Part shown: piece by piece, positions 35,163 through 41,798 of the stretch
Position numbering within the stretch: position 1 is the first letter of the stretch
Layout: the number at the start of each line of letters is the position of its first letter
Origin: Cytophagia bacterium
GTDB lineage: Bacteria; Bacteroidota; Bacteroidia; Cytophagales; Spirosomataceae
Reading direction: 5' to 3'
Length of the DNA: 64,000 nt
Assembly (NCBI GenBank): GCA_004293645.1
Contig: REAB01000067.1
Span: forward strand, 1-64,000
Notes under the pieces: generated by a model
What the model saw: the letters and a program-made list of their open reading frames with translations, nothing else
What the model was told of the DNA's origin: nothing
Database searches by the model: none
Translations under genes and position numbers: made by a program

Positions 35163-36356
35163 ATGAAAAATCTATTGACAACCATTTTTTCAATCTACTC
35201 TTTTTTGGGTTTTTGCCAAGATTACACACTCTCTGGCATTGTGAGAAACAGCAACCAAGAACCCGTTGAGATGGTGGGCGTTTTTACAAAAACGGGGCAA
35301 GGAACGCTGACCAACGAATTGGGTGAATTTACGTTGAAAGTTTCGACGTTGCCTGCCAAAATTATGCTGAGTCATTTGAGCTACAAAGCTGTTGAAGTAA
35401 CCGTGGCCGACCAAAAACTGTTGCCTATTGTACTTGAAGAAAACGTGAAGACGCTACCCGAAGCCAAAGTAGGAAACTACGCCATTGAGCTGATTTACAG
35501 AGTGATAGATAAAGTAGCCGCCGACTCAACCTACAATCATTTTGCGCGAGGATTTTACAGGAAAATTCAGAAAGAAGGCGAAAAATACACGGTTTTGCAT
35601 GAACTGCTTTTTAATGCAAACACCAACGGCAAATATGGTATTGATGCTTGGCAACCCACCGCCAGTCGCTACACACTGCACGATGGGCACGTAGAAAATC
35701 GGACTATACAATCTTCCATACGAAGTAGCTCATCAAGTCCTCGTGTTCAGTTTATAACAGATAATTACGGGCTAATTCCCAAAAATGAGATTGCTAAAAT
35801 GTACCGTTTTGATATAGAAAATTTCATAGACCAAGATACTCCAAACGAGATTGCGGTGGTACTTTGTACTCCAAAAGAACCTACCGAAACGAGCTTTACG
35901 GGGAAATTCTACGTTAAAACGGCCACAAACGCGCTTTTAAAAGTAACTGGTCGAAGAAAACTCAATAAGAAATTTTGGACCCATAATTTTTGGTTCAAAG
36001 TCAAAGAAAGTTACTTAGACCTCAACGTAAGTTACCGCGCAGATGGCGAGGTATCGGTACTTTCGGGCATGGATTTGGACTTTGTTACCCTGGTTCAGTA
36101 TGCCTCGGTAGTAAATAAAACAATAATAGACCACGTTGATTTGATAATGTATGAATATGGTGAACCCAAAAACAATGAAGCCCGCCAACTGCAAAATAGT
36201 ATTGTTCCCGAATCAGAGATTTTTAAGACTACCCAAGAAAGTCCCGACTTTTGGGCCAACAACGCTGTCATTAAACGTACGCCCGTGGAAGATGAAATTA
36301 TCAAGGTTTTTGAAAGTAGAAAGAAAAAAGGAAGCACCCTATTTATCAACAAATAG
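35163..36356 (+). CDS. Secreted CarboxypepD_reg-domain protein
   Basis: A 397-residue protein with a signal peptide (about 1-18, MKNLLTTIFSIYSFLGFCQ) and a CarboxypepD_reg-like beta-sandwich at about residues 21-95 (YTLSGIVRNSNQEPVEMVGV, then LGEFTLKV). The remaining 300 residues form a mostly beta region with no named domain; pieces such as LIYRVIDKVAADSTYNHFARGFYRKI resemble the uncharacterised part seen in DUF5686-like Bacteroidota proteins. No TonB plug or barrel is present. The 3' end overlaps the palindrome at 36336. The lytS/lytR genes follow in the same direction after 53 bases, so it could be an output or a partner of that system, but nothing proves it. Confidence 0.65.
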   Translation: MKNLLTTIFSIYSFLGFCQDYTLSGIVRNSNQEPVEMVGVFTKTGQGTLTNELGEFTLKVSTLPAKIMLSHLSYKAVEVTVADQKLLPIVLEENVKTLPEAKVGNYAIELIYRVIDKVAADSTYNHFARGFYRKIQKEGEKYTVLHELLFNANTNGKYGIDAWQPTASRYTLHDGHVENRTIQSSIRSSSSSPRVQFITDNYGLIPKNEIAKMYRFDIENFIDQDTPNEIAVVLCTPKEPTETSFTGKFYVKTATNALLKVTGRRKLNKKFWTHNFWFKVKESYLDLNVSYRADGEVSVLSGMDLDFVTLVQYASVVNKTIIDHVDLIMYEYGEPKNNEARQLQNSIVPESEIFKTTQESPDFWANNAVIKRTPVEDEIIKVFESRKKKGSTLFINK

Positions 36357-36375
36357 GGTTGATGAGCTATCTTTG
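36336..36375 (+). promoter_or_regulatory. Palindrome ACCCTATTT-N6-AAATAGGGT with -7 box upstream of the LytS gene
   Basis: Arms 36336-36344 and 36351-36359 are exact complements around a 6-nt loop, and no T-run follows, so it is not a normal terminator. TATCTTTG (36368-36375), a TAnnTTTG match, lies nine bases after the palindrome. The palindrome thus covers the region where a -33 box should be. A close relative lies at 39185-39210. Confidence 0.5.
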
Positions 36376-36409
36376 AGAACGTTTGAGTGGATAAAAAATT
36401 AGCATTGAA

Positions 36410-37435
36410 ATGAGCGATTATTGGAAACATAAACAAAAAATAGCCAAGTCAGATGTTTGGATTGTGGCCTTTTGTTTTGTGCTTGCTACTCCGTTTTTTT
36501 ACGAAACTTTCGTATTTTGTTATCATAAAATAGGGGTAATTAAAACTATTTTTTTTGTATTTTTTCACTATTTTAATCCATTGTTACTGGTTTATTTTTT
36601 GGTCTATTTTCTGCTTCCTGTTTCTATCAAAAACAAAAATGTGTTCTATTTTACTTTGATTTTGCTCGTTACTCTTTTGGTGCAGGCTGCATTGTCAAGA
36701 ACGGTATATGGGTTTCTGGGGGTAAAAGTTGCTAAGATTAACTTTGACACCATAACATTCGAAATACAGGACACCATTATGCTGGCTGCGCCACTATCTA
36801 TGATTCTGTTTGTCAAGCAGTTAGTAGAAATTAAAGGCCAATTTTTGAGAATTGAAAAGGAAAAGAAAGAGGCGGAGCTTAAACTCTTGAAACAACAAAT
36901 TGACCCACATTTTTTGTTCAATAATCTCAACGTATTGGGGGTGTTGATTCAGCAAGATAAGAACTCGGCTACTGAATACCTCAATCGTTTTGCCAACCTT
37001 TATCGCTACCTTATCAAGTATAAAGACGAAGACGTGGTGTTGTTGGAAGAAGAATGGAGCTTTGCTCAAAATTATATTTTTTTAATACAACAACGTTTTG
37101 GAAATACGTATGATTTTAGCAGTTTTCAAAACGACAGTATTGGGCCGCTGTTAAGTCGATTTGTGCCACCTGGCGCCGTCCAAGCGCTCATCGAAAACAT
37201 CGTCAAACACAATCAAGGCGACCACGAGCGACCGTTGCAAATTGAGGTTGAGTTTGGGGATAATTATTGCGCCATCAAAAACGAAATCAGGGCCAAACTC
37301 ACCAGCGTAGAGTCCACGCAAACGGGACTGAAAAGTTTGGAAATGCGGTACAGGTTATTGTCAGACCAAAAATTGATGATTAAGCAGACTGAGGGCAGCT
37401 TTGAGGTAAAAATCCCACTTTTGAAATCGGTGTAA
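36410..37435 (+). CDS. LytS/YpdA-type sensor histidine kinase
   Basis: A 341-residue inner-membrane kinase. Four hydrophobic segments lie at about residues 17-37, 44-70, 78-98 and 122-140, then a coiled linker IEKEKKEAELKLLKQQ. The phosphoacceptor is His167 in QIDPHFLFNNLN, as in the His_kinase (PF06580) family. The ATP-binding domain shows an N-box, ALIENIVKHNQG, near residues 254-265, and a C-terminal TGLKSLEMRYRLL. It senses an unknown signal, probably with its membrane part alone since there is no large periplasmic loop, and phosphorylates the LytTR regulator encoded 18 bases downstream. Confidence 0.88.
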   Translation: MSDYWKHKQKIAKSDVWIVAFCFVLATPFFYETFVFCYHKIGVIKTIFFVFFHYFNPLLLVYFLVYFLLPVSIKNKNVFYFTLILLVTLLVQAALSRTVYGFLGVKVAKINFDTITFEIQDTIMLAAPLSMILFVKQLVEIKGQFLRIEKEKKEAELKLLKQQIDPHFLFNNLNVLGVLIQQDKNSATEYLNRFANLYRYLIKYKDEDVVLLEEEWSFAQNYIFLIQQRFGNTYDFSSFQNDSIGPLLSRFVPPGAVQALIENIVKHNQGDHERPLQIEVEFGDNYCAIKNEIRAKLTSVESTQTGLKSLEMRYRLLSDQKLMIKQTEGSFEVKIPLLKSV

Positions 37436-37453
37436 AGTAGCAAACGGGCGAAC

Positions 37454-38224
37454 ATGAAAATTTTAATCATTGAAGACGAACAAATAGCCAGCAGCCAGTT
37501 GGCGCATTATATTGGCCAATACAACGCTGATTTTGAGATAGTTGGTATTTTGAGGAGTATCAAAGAAGCTATGATTTGGTTTGGCGTTTACCCAAAACCT
37601 GATTTGATTTTTTCGGATATTGAGTTGTTAGATGGCAACGTTTTTATGCTTTACGCTAACGTTTTGGTGCAATCGCCCATTGTTTTTACCACCGCTTACG
37701 ACCAATTTTTGCAACGAGCTTTTGATGCCAACGGCATTGGGTACATCTTGAAGCCTTATGGTTATCAGAAAGTAGCGGAGAGTCTTGATAAGTTTTTGAG
37801 TTTAAAAAAAGAGCTTTCAATTCTGCCCGAAACGCTCACTTTGGCTGTTATTGAACAACTCAAAGCGGCGCTTCAACCGCATTTTCAAAGCTACAAACAG
37901 CGTTTTACGGTCAAAATACGCAACGGAATCCACATTTTGGCTGTGGCAGATATTGTCTATTTTGAGTCGAAAGATGGGGTGGTATTTGCTTTTGGCAAAA
38001 ACCAACAAAAATACCCGCTCAATGGCACGCTCAACGACGTAGAAGAAGTGCTGAATCCAGTCCATTTTTTTAGAATCAACCGGTCCGAAATCGTGAATCT
38101 TGAAATGATTGATAGAATTGAAGTTTATTTTAACGACCGCCTCCTTGTCAAAACCAAGGCAATCAACAAAGACTTGATTGTGAGTGCCAACCGCGTACCA
38201 GCGTTCAGAAAGTGGTTGGGGTAA
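37454..38224 (+). CDS. LytTR family response regulator
   Basis: A 256-residue regulator. The receiver domain (1-120) has the acidic pair at Glu7-Asp8-Glu9 (IIEDEQ), the phosphoacceptor Asp near residue 55 (IFSDIELLDG), Thr in FTTAYDQF and Lys in YILKPYG, so it looks functional. The LytTR DNA-binding domain starts near residue 152 (RFTVKIRNGIHILAVADIVY) and contains FFRINRSEIVNL, typical of that fold. It should bind imperfect direct repeats near target promoters. It is coupled to the LytS-type kinase upstream. The stop at 38224 abuts a broken aminotransferase fragment. Confidence 0.9.
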   Translation: MKILIIEDEQIASSQLAHYIGQYNADFEIVGILRSIKEAMIWFGVYPKPDLIFSDIELLDGNVFMLYANVLVQSPIVFTTAYDQFLQRAFDANGIGYILKPYGYQKVAESLDKFLSLKKELSILPETLTLAVIEQLKAALQPHFQSYKQRFTVKIRNGIHILAVADIVYFESKDGVVFAFGKNQQKYPLNGTLNDVEEVLNPVHFFRINRSEIVNLEMIDRIEVYFNDRLLVKTKAINKDLIVSANRVPAFRKWLG

Positions 38225-38225
38225 T

Positions 38226-38396
38226 GGCATTGGCTACTTACTTAATGCCGTTTGGCTTACTCAAACCCACGGCGTGGCGTGCATTCCCGTGTCGGCGTTT
38301 TACCGCCATGCCACCGACCACGGCGTAGTGCGGTTTTGTTTTGCCAAAAAACAAGAAACCCTCGACCAAGCCGTGGCCAAACTGAGGGCGGTGTAG
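38226..38396 (+). pseudogene. C-terminal remnant of a class I/II aminotransferase (YbdL/methionine-aminotransferase type)
   Basis: The frame reads WLTQTHGVACIPVSAFYRHA, then TDHGVVRFCFAKKQETLDQA and a stop at 38394-38396. This matches the last about 55 residues of methionine/kynurenine aminotransferases, in which a GV-x-x-IP-x-SAFY strand leads to VRFCFAK-x-EETL. The PLP lysine and the whole N-terminal domain are absent, and the fragment follows directly on the lytR stop, so the lytR end is probably a deletion junction. No start codon makes biological sense. Confidence 0.78.
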
Positions 38397-38456
38397 CGAG
38401 GTGCGTTTTTGGTTTTTAAGGGGTAAAAATCAATGACGTTATTGGACCTAAATCGT

Positions 38457-38464
38457 TACATTTG
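38457..38464 (+). promoter_or_regulatory. Candidate -7 box of the NarL-type regulator gene
   Basis: TACATTTG matches TAnnTTTG, 22 bases before the ATG at 38487. No good -33 box is visible. Confidence 0.3.
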
Positions 38465-38486
38465 AGAAAAATACAGCCACTCTCTT

Positions 38487-39140
38487 ATGGAAAATGAAGC
38501 AATATCGGTCTTATTGGCCCACACCGACCCGCTGATGTGCCAAGCACTTGGCAATTTGCTCACTGCGCAACACTACCCAGTGTACTTTTGCCATACCGAG
38601 GCCGACATCCTACCGCTGCTGTGCCAACACCAGCTGAGTGTTGCGTTTTTGGGCCACAACATCGCCCAAAACGGCAATACTTTGGCATTGGCGGCTTGCC
38701 TGAAAGCCCAATTTCCTGCGGTGCGGTTTGTTTTGTTTACCCAAACGCCCTCTTTTGAAGAAGCCATTGCGGCCATGTGCGCCGAAATAGACGGTTACTT
38801 GTTCTACGACGACGGTCTCACGGCTATTTACGACTGCATAGATGCGGTGGTGTGTGGCACGCCTTACTTCTCGCCGTCTATCAAACAACTACTCGACGAC
38901 AACCCCGACCCCGCTGGGCCGACCCTATCGCCGCAAGAAGCAAAGGTAATAGCGTTGGTAGAGCAAAATCGAAGCAACAAAGAAATAGCCGAATTGCTCC
39001 ACATAAGCCTCTTTACGGTGCAAGACCACCGCCGCAATATACGCCGCAAATTGGGCATAAAAGGAGGTAAGAATATTTTGCTGGAATACCTAAAACTTCC
39101 CCCCCCCCCCCCCCCGAATAAAACGCTGATAATCAAATAG
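38487..39140 (+). CDS. NarL/LuxR-type regulator with degenerate receiver and poly-proline tail
   Basis: A 217-residue regulator. The N-terminal half has the receiver fold, but the phosphoacceptor position (SVAFLGHNIA, about residue 56) is Gly instead of Asp, so control by phosphorylation is unlikely. The C-terminal LuxR-type HTH (about 143-203) is intact, with LSPQEAKVIALVEQNRSNKE, then ISLFTVQDHRRNIRRKLGIK. After the HTH, a run of 17 C (39099-39115) encodes six prolines, and the last residues NKTLIIK depend on its length. Gain or loss of one or two C would change the tail. It lies next to the lytS/lytR genes but has its own promoter candidate. Confidence 0.78.
   Translation: MENEAISVLLAHTDPLMCQALGNLLTAQHYPVYFCHTEADILPLLCQHQLSVAFLGHNIAQNGNTLALAACLKAQFPAVRFVLFTQTPSFEEAIAAMCAEIDGYLFYDDGLTAIYDCIDAVVCGTPYFSPSIKQLLDDNPDPAGPTLSPQEAKVIALVEQNRSNKEIAELLHISLFTVQDHRRNIRRKLGIKGGKNILLEYLKLPPPPPPNKTLIIK
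39099..39115 (+). repeat. Homopolymeric tract of 17 C in the regulator gene
   Basis: Seventeen consecutive C residues lie near the 3' end of the regulator reading frame, encoding PPPPPP. Tracts of this length are prone to slippage in replication and to errors in sequencing. Confidence 0.95.
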
Positions 39141-39184
39141 TTGTGTAAAAATGTACACCATACAGTGCGTGGAATGCTAAAATA

Positions 39185-39242
39185 TCCCTATTTTTTGTTC
39201 AAAATAGGGATTGCGCGGTATTATTTCTGGCGCGTACCTTTG
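39185..39242 (+). promoter_or_regulatory. Palindrome TCCCTATTTT-N6-AAAATAGGGA with a good promoter for the lipoprotein/protease block
   Basis: Arms 39185-39194 and 39201-39210 are exact complements around TTGTTC. TTG at 39211-39213 directly follows and TACCTTTG lies at 39235-39242, with 21 nt between, a proper Bacteroidota promoter. The palindrome therefore abuts the -33 box from upstream. Its core is shared with 36336-36359. Confidence 0.55.
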
Positions 39243-39248
39243 TACACG

Positions 39249-39290
39249 AAAAAGCCCCAACTTAGTTTGGCGACCGAAGAGGGGCTTTTT
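39249..39290 (+). terminator. Terminator-like hairpin in the leader of the lipoprotein/protease block
   Basis: AAAAAGCCCC (39249-39258) pairs with GGGGCTTTTT (39281-39290), and the arm itself supplies the T-run. It begins about where transcription from the promoter at 39235-39242 should start. It may be a bidirectional terminator, or an attenuator in the leader of the downstream gene. Confidence 0.6.
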
Positions 39291-39336
39291 CAAAAAGTTC
39301 AAACAATTTTACAAATCATTTAAACGGTTCAAAATT

Positions 39337-39585
39337 ATGAAAAAAAATCCACTTATGCCATTACTTTTAGTAGTTATGGTGGTCGCGTGTACTACAAAGA
39401 TAGACCCGAATGAATCTGGTTTAGATTCAAAATCATCTTTGCGAGTTGGAAAGGCAGAAATTGACAAATTGTATAATACTGATTATGAAGGGCTTAATAA
39501 CCTAATTAGAAGTATAAGACGTGTGTCTTTTGGTGTGCCTAATTTTGAAAACCCTAGATGGAGAGCATTCGCTATCTCTGTCTGA
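39337..39585 (+). CDS. Small lipoprotein, possibly truncated
   Basis: An 82-residue protein from ATG 39337; the longer frame to 39211 runs through the hairpin and is rejected. The signal has a lipobox VVAC with Cys near residue 16, followed by Thr-Thr-Lys. The rest (DPNESGLDSKSSLRVGKAEI, then YEGLNNLIRSIRRVSFGV) matches no family I know. It ends abruptly in NPRWRAFAISV, and may be the front of a longer lipoprotein cut by a frameshift, which I could not verify. AT-rich like the protease gene 106 bases downstream and probably co-transcribed with it. Confidence 0.5.
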   Translation: MKKNPLMPLLLVVMVVACTTKIDPNESGLDSKSSLRVGKAEIDKLYNTDYEGLNNLIRSIRRVSFGVPNFENPRWRAFAISV

Positions 39586-39691
39586 TTCCACAAGCTTTGC
39601 CAGAGAGCCAGAATTTTTATGTGTGTTTTTTAACAGCCGAACTTAGTTTTTACCATTTTAATTGTTATTTCATATTTAAATTAAACTCAAA

Positions 39692-41002
39692 ATGAAAAAA
39701 TTAATTAAAATTATAGTTTCTGCCTTTTTTGTATGTTTTTCTATATTATCTTGTCAAAAGGATAATATAGATAGTCAACAAATACAAACGTCTAATGTGA
39801 ATGACCTGCACGTAACATCTGACGTAGCACTCGAAGTTTCAAATAATTATTTTGAAATTTCAAACACTACCTCAAAATCCAATAGTTCACGTATTGGTAG
39901 AGACGGGAAAGGACTGATTGATATGAAAGATAAAAAAGTGAAATCTTTAAAAACCTTTAAAGACGAAAAAACTCAAGAAGAACTTTTCCATCTTTTTAGA
40001 TACGAGGGAGGAGGTTTTTCTATAATCTCAGCCGATAAAAGAATGACTCCTGTTTTAGCTTTTTCTGAAAGCAATGATTTTGAAAACGAAGAGTTAGCGG
40101 GAATCAAAGAATGGATAATGGCGACCAAAATGGGTATAAAAAAAGTAAAAAAAGACCTTAAAGAGCCAGAGGAAAAAGACAAGAGATTATGGGAAATATT
40201 CTTAAAACAGTCAAAAGGTGGTCGTGTTGCAGTTACTTGTCAGCCAGATCAAATTTTTGATACAGGTAGGTTTGTTGATGCCGTTGCAATATGGGGACAA
40301 GGAGGAGAATATAAATTCTATTCACCCACTGATAATGGTTGTCAATGTCAAAAAAAACCTGCGGGTTGTGCATCGGTAGCAATGGCAATGATTATGAGGT
40401 ATCATCAACATCCTCAAACTACAATGAGCTTCAACGGAGCATCCTTTGTTACTAATTATCCTACTATGGCGCGTATTTTGTCGGGTTCGAGTTGTGCTTT
40501 ACCTTCACCAGAAAGCCTGCAAGTTGCAATGTTGATGAGACTTTGCGGAGGAGCGGCAAATTCAGGATACGGAGTCTTTGGTTCTTGTAATACATACACA
40601 TATCCTTGGAATGTGGATGATGGACTCAGTTTTATGGGGTTCTCCAATGGAGGCAATTCTGGGTCTCTTTCAGATCAATATAATAATTTAAAAAGCGACT
40701 TGATGAATGGGTTTCCAGTTATTTTCTCTGGAACACAAGGAATGTTTAACCTTAATGACTGGCATATTTGGGTAGGAGATGGTTATCGTTCGTATCGTTA
40801 CGAATACGCTTACACAGACCCAAGGACTGAAATTACTCGTTGTATATCAAATAAAACAGAGTGGATTGGAATGAATTGGGGATGGGATGGAGAATGTAAC
40901 GGATACTTTTATGCAGCTTATGAATTTGATACAAGTCAGAATGGGACGAACTATGGTACCTATCGTTCGTATTTGAATGTTATAACTGGAATCAGAAAAT
41001 AA
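39692..41002 (+). CDS. C10 family (streptopain-like) cysteine protease lipoprotein
   Basis: A 436-residue predicted lipoprotein (lipobox LSC, Cys21) with a Spi-like propeptide (about 40-175; SADKRMTPVLAFSESNDF is the typical strand pair) and a C10 catalytic domain. Catalytic Cys226 lies in PAGCASVAMAMIMRYHQHP and His358 in DWHIWVGDGY; Trp396 follows in MNWGWDG. C10 enzymes (SpeB of Streptococcus, Bfp of Bacteroides) are secreted zymogens that cut host or competitor proteins. The Trp-x-x-x position and the C10 fold are well kept, so it is likely active. It is followed after eight bases by a small lipoprotein. Base composition is AT-richer than the flanking genes, pointing to transfer. Confidence 0.85.
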   Translation: MKKLIKIIVSAFFVCFSILSCQKDNIDSQQIQTSNVNDLHVTSDVALEVSNNYFEISNTTSKSNSSRIGRDGKGLIDMKDKKVKSLKTFKDEKTQEELFHLFRYEGGGFSIISADKRMTPVLAFSESNDFENEELAGIKEWIMATKMGIKKVKKDLKEPEEKDKRLWEIFLKQSKGGRVAVTCQPDQIFDTGRFVDAVAIWGQGGEYKFYSPTDNGCQCQKKPAGCASVAMAMIMRYHQHPQTTMSFNGASFVTNYPTMARILSGSSCALPSPESLQVAMLMRLCGGAANSGYGVFGSCNTYTYPWNVDDGLSFMGFSNGGNSGSLSDQYNNLKSDLMNGFPVIFSGTQGMFNLNDWHIWVGDGYRSYRYEYAYTDPRTEITRCISNKTEWIGMNWGWDGECNGYFYAAYEFDTSQNGTNYGTYRSYLNVITGIRK

Positions 41003-41010
41003 TAAAAATC

Positions 41011-41472
41011 ATGAAAAACATTTTATACATATTTTTCATAGCAACGATGTGTGCTTGTGAAAAAGAAGAAAATTTCGGCCCTTTTGAATCTTCATTTTCT
41101 GGATTTTGGAAATTGAAAGAAACTCAATCAACAAATGGGAAAATTACTCCATCATCTTCAAATATCTATTTTTTTAGAGAATGGTACGGCGATGTTAGTA
41201 AATTTAGTACAATGGGCAAAGATAGTATTATCTTCTATTTAGAAAAAAATCCTACAACTGCCACAGCAATCAAAGAACGCATTGAAAGGAATGTGAAGTT
41301 GAAAAAAGCTGTTTCTTCATTGGATAATGGACAATACATTTCTATTCAATCGTTTGCTAATCAAATGGGTACAAATGTGTATTTAGAGATTCGTATTGCT
41401 AATGAAAAAGAAGAACTGTCTGCCAGTGAAATTCAAAGATATATACCAGTAGGTACAACAAGAAAGTGGTGA
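41011..41472 (+). CDS. Small lipoprotein following the C10 protease, possible lipocalin-like inhibitor
   Basis: A 153-residue protein with a lipoprotein signal (MCACEKEE, Cys16). The mature part starts with SFSGFWKLKETQSTNGK, a G-x-W-x-x-x-E-type start as in lipocalin-like domains, followed by short beta strands (IYFFREWYG, SIIFYLEKN, NVYLEIRIAN). I cannot name the family. Its start lies eight bases after the protease stop, so they are surely co-translated. In other bacteria C10 and staphopain proteases are accompanied by small inhibitors of the same size range, some of lipocalin-like fold. A role as an inhibitor or immunity partner is therefore a hypothesis from position and fold hints. Confidence 0.62.
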   Translation: MKNILYIFFIATMCACEKEENFGPFESSFSGFWKLKETQSTNGKITPSSSNIYFFREWYGDVSKFSTMGKDSIIFYLEKNPTTATAIKERIERNVKLKKAVSSLDNGQYISIQSFANQMGTNVYLEIRIANEKEELSASEIQRYIPVGTTRKW

Positions 41473-41798
41473 TATTACAATCGTGTCACGTTTCACAAGG
41501 TTGTTGATGGAGAATAGCTATATTTTTGTTCAAGTTTAAGACTTTATTTTTAAATTCATTGGATATCTTTCCCAAATAACGTGTAGCTTTTCAAAGATTT
41601 AGGTCAACAATACGTCCATACTTTGAAACGTAACCAAAAATCTATCCAAACACCCTCACAAACTTGGTAGATTTGGTACATTTCAGACCGTTGAAAAACG
41701 CGCCAGCCTTGTTTCTCCAAAATACATTTTAGTAGAATATTGTTAGTTTGGCATTTAGATTGCTATTTTGTTGTAACCAAATACTTGTACAACCTATA
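41473..41798. other. Intergenic stretch without recognised gene
   Basis: These 326 bases are AT-rich and show no conserved frame, hairpin with T-run, or TAnnTTTG box. TTTG at 41747-41750 and TATTTTG at 41764-41770 are too close together for a normal promoter. I see nothing supportable here. Confidence 0.5.

Noticed and set aside
38184-38396. 70-codon frame as an independent small gene
   Set aside because: It begins inside lytR in another frame; only its second part matches, and that is the end of an aminotransferase, so it is called a pseudogene.
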